From Diospyros lotus (lineage: Eukaryota; Streptophyta; Magnoliopsida; Ericales; Ebenaceae), in contig NC_068351.1 in the NCBI RefSeq assembly GCF_014633365.1, positions 16,746,907-16,810,906 of the forward strand: DNA of 64,000 nucleotides. The letters run 5' to 3'. This document shows positions 1 through 9,936 of this stretch, piece after piece (within the stretch, counting starts at the first letter, position 1; the number at the start of each line of letters is the position of its first letter). The translations under genes were made by a program, and so were the position numbers. Under the pieces are notes generated by a model. The model was not told the origin of the DNA. It saw only the letters and a program-made list of their open reading frames with translations, and made no database searches.

Positions 1-1057
1 TTAAGCATGGCTTTGTTCCTTAGTGGTGATGAGGCGCACATAGCTGCACCTCTGTGCACCTTGACAACTATGCTACTTGTATGAATGAATAAATTCTTTT
101 CCTCAAAATTGCATATTTGGAATATCACATCGTATGAAAATTTTTAAACTATCTTGGATCTCCGTATATGCATAATGTAAAAAGCATTTATATCCCTAAA
201 ACTATTAGAACTTAAGACAGGAGCAAGCATTTGTTATTCCTTCTGTTAAGATTATTTGATAATCTGTAATTGCTATGGTATTATTGCATGGTAAATGGTA
301 TTTATTTACATTAATTGGATTATCATTGTTGTGGATTAGATACTTAGGTTTTAAAAGGGCATTTTTAATGCATGAGACTCCGAGCTTTTGAGGGTTGTAT
401 TTGTGCACATCCTTTCCTTTGTTTGTTTGTTTATTTGTAAAGAGATTATTTCCTTAATTTGGATTTATGACCTTTCAATCACAAAGTAGCAATCTTATTG
501 TTGCTAGCAAGACAAATATTGGAACTTTGTATTTAAAACAATATTTTGGGGAGGACCTTTTTTGGGATATTGTAGCCGATGGCAATAGATGCTAGCTTCG
601 GGGCACCTTGATCTGACCTCAATTAAGCAGATTCATTGCTAACCCTGTGTGTTAGCTAACACACATGGACTGGTTATATGCTTTGATGCAACCACTGATG
701 AAACTGGTATATGTTGGCATAACCAATGACAGTTCCATTTTGCTTTGGATTAGTGTACTCCCATTAATAAAAAATCATGGTTTTATGCTTGCATATGGGA
801 AAATATTTTTTTAAACATAAAATTTTGTTTCAAAAGAATAAGTTTCTCTTGCATGTTTTCAAAGATTTTCTTTTTTGGGTACAAAAATTGTGTTTTTACC
901 TGTCCTGATTTCGTTGTGATATATTTTGTCTGTTCACCAAGTCATTAACTTGCTTTATAATTATCTATATCTATTTTAGAATGTTGGTCAACATTGAGAC
1001 TGATTTAGATGCCAGGATTGTCGTACACTAGGGATATGTCTTGGTGTGGGGTCAGGG
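1..1057. other. AT-rich intergenic sequence, no gene recognised
   Basis: No coding region, RNA gene or element end is recognised here. The first ~75 bases carry phrases such as gaggcgcacatag and tgcaccttg that resemble the GGCGCACCT-rich repeat near the right end of the window (63755-63890). That similarity is weak and by eye only. Confidence 0.4.
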
Positions 1058-1062
1058 ATATG
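1058..1062. repeat. Target site duplication ATATG, left copy
   Basis: The five bases just before the 5' LTR read atatg and are repeated exactly after the 3' LTR at 6508-6512. A 5-bp duplication is what Ty3/gypsy integrases leave, so this fixes the ends of the element and shows both LTRs belong to a single insertion. Confidence 0.9.
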
Positions 1063-1374
1063 TGCCACGACCCTAGGGGCAGTATTGTAATTGGGTAGGA
1101 AACTGACCTTGTAAACCATTAGGGGTCTAACTAAAGGAGTCGGTTGATTAGTAGACGGGAATGGGGTGGTTGTATAAATAGCTATTTGTTAGGCTGTTAA
1201 ATAGTTGGACGAGCAATTGAATTGGCTAGAGGTTCTTTATATAAGAACCTACGGCATGGTGAGAAGGTTATCGATTGAATGAATGATCAATTCTTCTCCC
1301 TCTTGATTCTCTCTCTCTCTCTCGTCTTACACTTGGAATTACTTAATTGCTGGCCCTAATTCAAGGGCTTGACA
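1063..1374 (+). repeat. 5' LTR of the Ty3/gypsy element
   Basis: Starts TGCCACGACCC and ends GGGCTTGACA. It matches the 3' LTR at 6213-6507 over its whole length. A CT-rich run near 1310-1323 is longer here than in the 3' LTR and explains most of the length difference. Confidence 0.9.
1171..1180 (+). promoter_or_regulatory. TATA-like box in the 5' LTR
   Basis: The phrase tgtataaata sits about 110 bases into the LTR, where the U3 promoter is expected. The same place in the 3' LTR (6321-6330) reads tgtacaaaca, so the box is lost there by two T-to-C changes. Confidence 0.55.
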
Positions 1375-1378
1375 ATTG

Positions 1379-1390
1379 TGGTATCAGAGT
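1379..1390 (+). other. Primer binding site for initiator Met-tRNA
   Basis: Four bases after the 5' LTR the sequence reads tggtatcagag, complementary to the 3' end of plant initiator Met-tRNA. This is the usual primer site of plant Ty3/gypsy and Ty1/copia elements. Confidence 0.85.
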
Positions 1391-1429
1391 CGGTTGATCC
1401 AGTAGTGGGAAGTTTGTGACAGCAGAATC

Positions 1430-2640
1430 ATGACAAGAAAGGCGTTGGAAGAAGTGGGTAACTGTTGTTCTGGTGCAAAAAAGGAAGAACCAACAATCGC
1501 GGGGCCTAGTGCGATTGAGGAGCAGGGTGTCATGATTAAGGGTACACGATTGAAGCAGGTAGATATCAGGTTGGAGGCCATGGAATTTGGAATGACCCAT
1601 ACCCAAGATACTCTGCACCAAACTTGGGAAGATTTAGTGGAATGGAAGGAAGCCATGCAAGTTGCAATAGAGAAGCAACAAGAAGCTATTGAAAGGTGTC
1701 AAGAAATGGTGGAGTAGTAGGGGTAGAGGATCAATCATATGCTAAACATGTTGTCTTCTCTGCCCCAATTCTGATTGTTGCCTGAATTTTTGCCAAAGCA
1801 GGCTTCTGACCCAATTTTGTCACATCAGGGCAATTGTTCGGGGACACCAGGAATTCTTGAGGAGGTGGATTAGCCTGTAGTCCAAGAAAACCAAGTGAGG
1901 AATTTGCAATAATTGACTCACGCCCATGCCCCTATGCCAAGATTGGAGATCCCAATGTTTGAGGGGAAGAAACCATGGTGGTGGATAAGGAGGTATGAAA
2001 GGTTTTTTCAAATTTACCGAATTCGAAGATCAGAAGATCAACCTAGCGGTGACCTATTTGAATGAAGTGGCAGACTCTTGGTATCAAGGGTGGGTCCAAG
2101 ATGAAGGGCTGCATTGGGGTTGGATAGAATTCTCGGAAGGGCTATGTGAGCGTTCTGGGGGGAAAAATATGGCGGATGTTGTAGAAGAATTCAACAAATT
2201 GAAGCAAGAGGGGACTGTAGTGGAGTACCAAGCCTGGTTTGAGGAATTGAGTTCCATGGTGTGTACTGTGCAGCCAGGGCTCACTGAATAGTATTTGGTA
2301 TCCAACTTTATTAGCGGATTAAGGGAGGAATTGCGGCCCATGGTAAAGATGATGATGCCCACATTTGTTAGGTAAGCTGCAGAAAAGTCTAGGCTGCAAG
2401 AAATGACCCTAGAGGCCATTTTCAAGAAACACAGAGTCCCTTACAAGCCAAGTTTGTTGGTAGGACAGTATGTGGGAGGTAACTCGAGGCCCTTGCTTAT
2501 AGGGCCTAATCAACCAACAACTAAGGCATTAGCAAATAATAATGGCGGTAAGGGAAATTTGATGGAATAGAGAAGACAATTGGGGCTATGTTTCAAATGT
2601 GGAGACAAATATAGCCCTGGTCATCAATGCAAAAGACAAC
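1430..2640 (+). pseudogene. Degenerate gag of the Ty3/gypsy element
   Basis: Three open pieces in different frames (1430-1717, 1995-2291, 2580 onward) together give a plant retrotransposon Gag. The central piece has the phrases KLKQEGTVVEYQAWFEEL and, after a stop, FISGL and LRPMVKMM. The last piece carries the zinc knuckle CFKCGDKYSPGHQC, with cysteines and histidine spaced as in plant Ty3 Gag. Stops near 1715, 2290 and 2567 break it. The gag fragment on the minus strand at 63295-63600 is clearly related over about 75 residues. Confidence 0.85.
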
Positions 2641-3120
2641 TGATGAATATGGAGGGAATTGATGGAGAAAATGAAGAAAAAGATGCAGAAGAAGTTGTAG
2701 AAGAAGACGGGCAAGAAGAGGAAGAAGTGCAAGGAGAGGAAGGAGTCGAAATTTCCTTCCATGCATTGAAGGGAAGCCCGATGGGGCATATTATCAAGGT
2801 GAGGGGTCGAGTGGGAAAACGAAAGTTAATGGTGATTATTGACAGTAGAAGCACCCACAGCTTCCTTAGTGAAGCTATGGCTATAGACCTTAAATGTCCT
2901 TTGATAGCCATGACCACCTTGTCGATAATTGTGGCTAATGGGAGTAGAATATATAGCCACTATAAATGTATGGGGTTTAAATGGATCATGTAGGGGTAGG
3001 AATTTGTGGCAGATTTGCGGATTCTGGAATTGGGTGGGTGTGATGTGGTCCTTTGTGTAGATTGGATGAGAACTGTGAGTCCTCTGACTTTTGACTTCAA
3101 CAAGTTAGAAGTACAGTAGT
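2640..3120 (+). pseudogene. Acidic linker and aspartic protease remnant
   Basis: After the zinc knuckle there is a Glu-rich linker (about 2660-2750) and then a retropepsin-like domain with VIIDSRSTHSFLS at about 2830-2868. The catalytic Asp-Ser-Gly triad reads Asp-Ser-Arg, so the glycine is lost. A stop follows at 2991. The protease would not be active. Confidence 0.75.
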
Positions 3121-3203
3121 GATTGATGGGAAGAAGGTGACCTTATTGGGCAGCCTTGAGCAAGGAGTATGCAAACTAATTAAAGGAAAAAAAGCTGCAG
3201 AAG

Positions 3204-4235
3204 GTGATGTTGAAGAAGAGGGGACAAATAGCACAACTCTATTCCATACGGCCTGTGGAAATGGAAGGTGACAGAAAGTCCATAGAAGTGCCTCAGCCTA
3301 CAATTGCCTCTCTTGATTCTCAACTTGAAAAGAAGGTACATTTTTCAAATGACTTGCATTCACTTTTGGTAGAGTTTAAGGATCTATTTGAGGAACCAAG
3401 TTCTTTGCCACCACAAAGTCCCTTAGACCACTCCATCCATCTTAAACCAAACTTAGCTCCTGTCAACATTAGAGCCTATAGGTACCCCCCGATCCAAAAA
3501 ACAAAGATTGAGAAGCAAGTTAAAACAATGTTAGACTCATCTATTATTCAGCCCAACCAAAGCCCCTATGTTTCTCTAGTCCTCCTTGTTAAAAAAAAGG
3601 ATGGTACATGGAGGTTTTGCATAAACTATCGACAGCTTAACTCCAATACCATTAAAAATAAGTTTCCTATAGCCTTGATTGATGAGCTATTTGATGAGTT
3701 ATTTGGTGCAAAAATCTTCTCTAAGCTGGACCTTAGGTCTGGTTACCACCAAATTCGTATGGCACCATCTGACATACCTAAAACAGCTTTTCAAACCCAT
3801 CAAAGGCTATAGGAGTTCACTGTTATGCCTTTTGGATTGACTAATGCCCATGTCACTTTCCAAGCCTTGATAAACCAGATTTTCTTACCCTATTTGAGGA
3901 AGTTCATCCTCGTTTTCTTTGATAACATCCTCATTTATAGCCCTAACTTGGACTAGCACCTAACACACATCCGCACTACATTTGAGATCCTTAAGTCTCC
4001 CCAATTGTATGTCAAGCTCTCAAAATGTACTTTTGCTGCGAAGGAGGTTGAGTATTTGGGTCACATTTTTTGTGGTGAGGGGGCGAGGACGGATCCAAAG
4101 AAGGTTGAAGCAATGATGGAGTGGCCTAGGCCTAAAACAGTGACGGATTTAAGGGGTTTCTTGGGGTTGACCGGTTATTACTGGAAATTTGTTCAACGTT
4201 ATGGCTTGATCAACAAACCACTTATCACTTATTGA
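3204..4235 (+). pseudogene. Reverse transcriptase domain, broken
   Basis: The first piece (3204-3812) holds the RT fingers and palm with [19 protein letters not shown] and [14 protein letters not shown] stop at about 3810 interrupts it before the MPFGLTNA motif. The catalytic box reads FFDN where active Ty3 enzymes have (Y/F)xDD, so the second aspartate has become asparagine. A further stop lies near 3955 before the thumb region, which ends in a well kept stretch around GFLGLTGYYWKF (4005-4235). Confidence 0.88.
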
Positions 4236-4239
4236 GCTA

Positions 4240-4700
4240 CTTAAGAATGAGGGATTTCAGTGGAACCCTAGGGCTGAAGCAACTTTCCTAGCCCTCAAGA
4301 AATCCATGTCTTTGGTCCTAGTGTTAGCCTTAACAGATTTTTCCAAACCCTTTACGGTGGAGATAGATGCATGTGAATCCAGAATTGGAGCTGTTTTGGT
4401 GCAGGAAGGACGACATTTGGCATTTATAAGTCGAGCCTTGTCCCAAAAACACTTGGGATTAAGTGTTTATGACAAGGAATTGTTGGCAGTGCTAAGGGCA
4501 GATGATGAGTGGTATCACTACTTGGAAAGTAGCCCATTTGTGATACGAACGGACCATGAAAGCTTGCTGTTTTTATCCCAACAGCGGCTGCGTACACAAT
4601 TACAACGGAAGGGGGTCTTCAAACTCATGGGGTTGGATTATACCATTTAGTACCGTAAGGGTAAGGAGAACGTGGTGGCTGATGCTCTATCAAGATGAGA
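4240..4700 (+). pseudogene. RNase H domain, broken
   Basis: The frame at 4306-4650 shows FTVEIDACESRIGAVLVQ and then FISRALS, the Ty3-type RNase H core, with VIRTDHESL further on. A stop at 4648 replaces a coding triplet, and the frame reopens to ADALSR-like sequence near 4680. It follows the RT directly and is joined to the same damaged polyprotein. Confidence 0.85.
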
Positions 4701-4734
4701 TGAAAATGCAGCCTGTCAAACTATCACAGCTGTA

Positions 4735-5974
4735 GTGCTAGAGTGGATGAAGGAGTTGGAAGCTAGCTATGCACAGTCTGAGTGGTTTAAGGATATTTTG
4801 GCACAGCTGATGGTGCATCCTACTGCAGTTGCTGGTTATGCACTATCTAATGGACTGGTAAGGGACAAGGGCAGGTTGGTGGTGGGGGATGACACTTCCC
4901 TAAAGGAGAAAATTCTCAAGGCCCTTCATTGCTCTCCATTGGGGGGTCATTCAGGGATACGTGCCACTTATCAGAAGGTAAAACAACTAATCTTTTGGCC
5001 TAGGCAGAAGACAGAAGCGGTGGAATTTGTAATGTCATGTGCAGTGTGCCAACAATGTAAACATGAACAAGTGGCTTACCTCGGATTGTTGCAAGCCCTT
5101 GGCAATGCCGCAGCAAGCATGGAAGGACATTTCCATGGACTTTGTGGAGGGCCTCCCAAGGTCTGAAGGCAAAGATGTGATTATGGTGGTGGTTGATTGC
5201 TTGACTAAGTTTGGGCACTTCATCAGCTTGTCTCACCCATTTACAGTCCAAGAAGTGGCCAGGACATTTTTGGATAGAGTGGCCAGCATCCATGGGGTTC
5301 CTAAAACAATTGTCTCGGATAGGGACAAAGTCTTCACAGGTTCATTTTGGCAGGACTTGTTCAAGAAGTTGGGGGTAGGATTATGTATGTCCATTGCATG
5401 CCACCCCTAAACGGATGGCCAAACGGAAATGGTCAACCAATGTTTAGAAGCATATTTGAGGTGTATGTGCTTTACCCATCCTAAGAGTTGGAATAAATGG
5501 CTACCGTTAGCACAGTGGTGGTATAATTCCACCTATCACAGTGCTATTAAACAGAGTCCTTTCGAAGCTATGTTTGGGTATAAGCTTACTTTGTTGCCAG
5601 CCCTATCAAGTTCTTCACCCACTATGGCTTTCATGGAGCATTATTTCCAACCAAGACAACAATTGTTAACGGTGTTAAAGAGGGAATTGGCTCCTGCCCG
5701 TAACCGGATGAAGCAGCTGGTGGATAGGAGACAAAGTGAGAGAGTTTTTGAGGTAGGTGACATGGTCTACCTCAAGATACGGAGGTTCCTGCAACAGCCT
5801 TATACTTCCCTACCAGCTTCTAAGTTGAGTCCAAAATATTTTGGACCTTATCCTATTGTGGCCAAAGTGGGTCCAATAGCATATAGGTTGCAGCTACCAG
5901 AAGGGGTGACCATCCATCCGATGTTCCATGTTTCTTTGCTAAAGCTAACTAAAGGAGCTGTTGTTCTTGTTTGA
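4735..5974 (+). pseudogene. Integrase, frameshifted and stopped
   Basis: An HHCC zinc-binding head is seen around 4925-5060 (GGHSGIRATY, then CAVCQQCK). The core continues in a shifted frame from about 5085: MDFVEGLPRSEGKD with the first catalytic Asp, then SDRDKVFTGSFWQ with the second. A stop at 5408 falls just before TDGQTEMVNQ, which holds the catalytic Glu region. The C-terminal part has GPYPIVAKVGPIAYRL and HPMFHVSLLK, typical of plant Ty3 integrases. Confidence 0.88.
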
Positions 5975-6175
5975 TCTGACTTGCCCTCGAATGCAAAAGA
6001 GGTGGAGGAGGTGATTGAACCCCGCACTATTGTGGAGAAACAAGTGTTGTATCAAGGGAAGCTGCCTCTAACTCAAGTGTTGGTGCAGTGGTCTCATTTG
6101 CATCCAGACCACACTATGTGGAAATACCTCCTAGATCTTTTAAAGCAATTTTCCCGATCTGTGGGCCTTTGCTGA
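5975..6175 (+). pseudogene. Chromodomain-like integrase tail
   Basis: After a stop at 5972 the frame at 5981-6175 reads EVEEVIEPRTIVEKQVLYQG and LVQWSHLHPDHTMWKYLLDL, matching the layout of the chromodomain that ends chromovirus integrases. Such domains guide insertion to marked chromatin. This assignment is by pattern only. Confidence 0.65.
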
Positions 6176-6198
6176 ATTCTTGAGGACAATAATTGTTT

Positions 6199-6212
6199 GA
6201 AGGGGTGTGAAT
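6199..6212 (+). other. Polypurine tract
   Basis: The purine-rich stretch gaaggggtgtgaat lies directly against the 3' LTR, where plus-strand DNA priming is expected. Confidence 0.6.
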
Positions 6213-6507
6213 TGTCACGACCCTAGGGGTAGTATTATAATTGGGTAGGGAATTGACCTTGTAAACTGTTAGGGATCTAACTAAAGGAGTCGGTTGATTA
6301 GTAGGCGGGAATGGGGTGGTTGTACAAACAGCTATCTATTAGGCTGTTAAGTAGTAAACGAGCTGTTGAATTGGCTGGAGGTTCTCTATAGAAGAACCTA
6401 TGGCATGGTGATAAGGTTATCGATTGAATGAATGATCAATTCTTCTCCCTCTCTCATTTTACACTCGGAATTACCGAATTGCTAGCCCTAATTCAAGGGG
6501 CTTGACA
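6213..6507 (+). repeat. 3' LTR of the Ty3/gypsy element
   Basis: Starts TGTCACGACCC and ends GGGGCTTGACA. It is followed at 6508-6512 by ATATG, the second copy of the target duplication. Confidence 0.9.
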
Positions 6508-6512
6508 ATATG

Positions 6513-7430
6513 GTACATAACATGATAGGTGATACGTCGGGGCAGGCTTAGTCACTACACTATTTGGGTTGTGGTATGTTTTGAACATTTACTTGGGTTG
6601 ATATTTAATTTATACTAACCAAAAAATATATCTTCTTGCCTTTTTAATAAAAAGTAATATTTTTATTGATGATTTAAAATTATCTTGGTGATGTTTGTCC
6701 TCTATGCCTGTGTTGTGGTCATTGAGTTCTTCAATTTAATAGCAATTAATATTATTTGAACCACTATAAGTATTGAAAAACAATAAAAGAAATAGAAAGA
6801 ATTGCAAAAGAAAAACAAAATAAAGTGATTGAAAAACAACAAAATATTACAGCATGAACATGGCCCATTCAAGAATTAGGAGCATTTAATGCATAGCCCC
6901 ATGTGCAAAGAGTGAATAACAAAAAGCCAACAAAAAATAATTGGAAAACAAATGGAATTGCAAGAATTACAGAATAGTCATCACCGTGGTGGTTTGCTTG
7001 GCTTTGGCAGCTCTATTGGTGAAAACAGGTCGCTGGAAGCAAGGCCCATGAGCCCACATGTGCTACTTGTTTACTGGCACTTGAATGTCACACATAGAAA
7101 GTTGCTGGTGCGTGACATGTTCAATGGACCTCCAGCCACCGCCAGCAGGCTCACCTCTCTCAATCTATGTGCATGTGCTTTCATATTGACAAAAAAAGAG
7201 ATTCTTTGTTGACAAATCATGCTAAAACCTTCCGGAAATCAAGCTGAAAATCTGGCGATTCATTTCGCGACACAGAGCAATCTGGGTGATGCTTTGGAAT
7301 GTTTATTCTCTCTTTGTTGGAAGGCCCCATGTTTGTTGATTTGGGCAATTGTTATGTTATTTCATTTTGGATATTCTTAGTGGTCAAACTTTGTTATTTA
7401 TAGGCAGGATTGTACAAAACATTGATACGG
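6513..7430. repeat. Intergenic sequence with a dispersed repeat copy (about 6985-7290)
   Basis: No gene is recognised. The stretch at about 6985-7290 is related to 9370-9690. Both run through gtgaaaacaggtcg or gtgaaaacaagtcg, a cacacatagaa or cacacagaa phrase, gacaaaaaaaga, and gacaaatcatgctaaaa. The frames inside are not conserved between the copies, so this is a repeat and not a gene. Confidence 0.5.
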
Positions 7431-8462
7431 GAAATTTTCACTAATTTACCCTTTTTGTTAAAAAAATTGATAAAATATCATCATTTGCAAAAGATTAACT
7501 GAATTACACATTTGTGTTACCCGAAAGAGGGGCCATGCAGCATGGCTGGAAGAGATAAAAAAATGCTTGTGTAACAAGTGGTTTTAGTATAAACCACTCA
7601 TTCAATGAGTGGTTCTATTAACACTAAAAATCTAATATTTTAAAGAGCCCCTGATGTAGCCAGTGGCCCTTCTGGAAAATCAAGTTAATTTAATTCCAGG
7701 ATTTATTTGAAATTCTTAAGAGCAGCACCAATATTCTTCTAGCTCCTGCCACAACTTTACTTTCATTCAATACACTTTAGATGCCACTTTCATTCAATTC
7801 TTCTAGTTCCTGCCACTTTTATTTTTGGAACTCTCTCATTGTAATGACCATGCACAATCAGAAATAAAGCTCTATCTTCTTCTGATCAGCAATCTTTAGT
7901 TGCCATAGATGTATAAACACACAAGATTGAACAGGGAAACAGGGACACTCCAGGGATTTCTCTTCTTTAATTCTCTGTTTATTTTGCTCTGAACACAGAG
8001 CATATGTGTGTGCGCGTGTAGTCAATATAGACCTCCGTTTCAGTGAGATCTTCTCTCACAAAAACAATGGTTTCAGTAGTGAAGCTCACCTTCTTTCCAT
8101 CTTCTTTCTGAAATGTGCTCCAAGTCTTAGATATATCTATATATATACATAGTTGTATGCATCACTGTTACCAAAATCCTCAACAAAATTTAAGGAACAC
8201 TTTAGAAGATTTCCTACTGTTAACTGCAACAAGACACTCTTATCCCTCTTTAATCAGAAATGGCTTGAGAATGACAAAAGGCTCCTTCAGTAAATGTAAA
8301 ATAGAACCACTCATGGTGAGTGGTTCTATTTTAAAACCTGGATACAAATGGTTTTTTTATAACTAGGGGCTGCAACAAAAGTGGTAATCCAGGAAATATT
8401 TTACTTATGATGGTGTTCTGTTGATTTTCTTTTAACAAAAGTGGTAAATTAGTGAAAAATTC
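7431..8462. mobile_element. Non-autonomous TIR transposon, MULE-like
   Basis: The left end reads GAAATTTTCACTAATTTACC, and the reverse complement of the right end reads GAATTTTTCACTAATTTACC. The similarity continues for about 50 bases as imperfect terminal inverted repeats. The 9 bases outside each end (ttgatacgg, ttgacatga) agree at 6 of 9 positions, a possible decayed 9-bp target duplication as Mutator-like elements make. No transposase is visible inside. Two hairpins with the same stem sequence lie at 7591-7614 and 8301-8329. Confidence 0.6.
8301..8329. repeat. Perfect 13-bp hairpin
   Basis: ATAGAACCACTCA and its exact complement TGAGTGGTTCTAT are separated by a 3-base loop. A second near-palindrome with the same core (aaccactcatt/aatgagtggtt) is at 7591-7614, so the element carries the same foldback near both ends. 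Confidence 0.8.
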
Positions 8463-9624
8463 TTGACATGATTTGTCTTAATAAAATTGAGATTTGTCAT
8501 GTCTTGTTCAATTCTTGGTAATTGTGATGGCATAATGCACACAGAGGCTGGCCTCTGGTCCCAACAAAGCTAACGGCACCGATATGTTAATGTGTGGTCA
8601 CAGACCCCCATTTCTGGCCATGACAAGTTATTTTATGTAGTAGGATAAATTTCTGCGGCTGGTTTTGTTGTGAGAAGTTTGTTGTCACTTTGAAAAAAGG
8701 GGAATTGATCTTTTATTAAGTTAAACTTATTTATTTGTTTATTTCTTACAAGTATTGAAATACATTTATTTCTGTTTTTTTTTTCGTTCTTTCTTTTCTT
8801 TGCACACAAATGATAGAATCCCCATATTAGAATTTGCTAGTACTTTGATATAATACTTACTATTGAATTTCAACTTGTTAGTGGAGAATGTGAGAAGGTG
8901 GTCTGTATGATGGAAAACAAATTTGTGATAGCATTGTCTTGGGCAATTCCATCTAGTGGGATTAAGGCATTTGTGTTATTGTTATTGAATTGTTAACCAT
9001 CATCTCATCTAAAAGCTTAAGTTGTTAAATAGAAGATTAACTTTATCTTTTATATTATCATTTTTACTCTTAGTGCCCCTCACATGTGACTAGACTTCAC
9101 TGTATAACTGGTTCAAATATATGTAACAAATGAAATATTAGGTTGGTGGTAAGGTTTGAACTCAGGACTTTTCCTTATTACCATGTTGAATTGTTAACAA
9201 ATGAAATATTAGGTTAGTAGTTATAGATGTCTTCATTAATTGTACCTTATTCTAACCAAATTAGAATTGGTGGCACGACATTTATAATGTCAATTGACTT
9301 TTACAAGTCTCATTAAAGATACAAATTCATGCAAATAAATAAATAATATGGCAAAATTTTACATTGGAGGTGGTCACCTGCCTTTGGCAACACTGTTAGT
9401 GAAAACAAGTCGTTGGAGATCAAGTCCACATGCCCATATGCACGACCTTTTTACTGGCGAGTGAAATTCACACACAGAATGTTGTCGGCGTGTGACATAT
9501 CCAATGAACTTTTGACCACTACTAGCAGGCTTGCATCTATTCGATCTATGGGAGTTTGCTTCCATGTTGACAAAAAAAGACCTTCAATGACAAATCATGC
9601 TAAAAGCCCAAAACCTTTTGAAAA
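8463..9624. other. Intergenic sequence
   Basis: AT-rich with no recognised gene. A phrase of about 25 bases (aacaaatgaaatattaggtt) occurs twice, near 9125 and 9197. The second copy of the dispersed repeat described at 6985-7290 begins at about 9370 and runs into the inverted duplication. Confidence 0.4.
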
Positions 9625-9936
9625 GCAATCTGAAAATCCAATTTGCCATTTTTGGCGATCCAGTAGCTTTGGACCCATGAATCAGGATGTTTGACCCAAT
9701 TTGCTATGTCTTCTATGGTTTTAACACTATTTTCATATAAAAAAGTTTCATGAGATTGCAATAATAATTGATATGGCCATGTCCTTTCACATATTATGAA
9801 ACCAACTTGTACAGCATAGAAACTTGGACTTTGCAGCTATAGATGTCTTATGCTAGTGAAAATATTCACAACTACTACTTGTTTCGAGGTTTCTTGCCTT
9901 GTTGAAAATGGATTTTTGATTAACTGATTTTAGTTG

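Larger units (their letters stand above)
1063..6507 (+). mobile_element. Complete but decayed Ty3/gypsy LTR retrotransposon (chromodomain type)
   Basis: The element runs from TG at 1063 to CA at 6507. In order it shows a 312-bp 5' LTR, a Met-tRNA primer site, gag with zinc knuckle, protease, reverse transcriptase, RNase H, integrase, a chromodomain-like tail, a purine tract and a 295-bp 3' LTR. The PR-RT-RH-IN order and the tail point to the Ty3/gypsy chromovirus lineage. The reading frame is broken many times, so it cannot move by itself. By eye the two LTRs differ at roughly 30 positions plus small gaps, mostly transitions, so the insertion is old. A perfect ATATG target duplication flanks it. 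Confidence 0.92.

Noticed and set aside
2084..2917. Antisense ORFs over gag (113, 97 and 67 aa)
   Set aside because: They are shadows of the gag and linker coding strand; the Ser/Phe-rich text arises from the Glu-rich linker.
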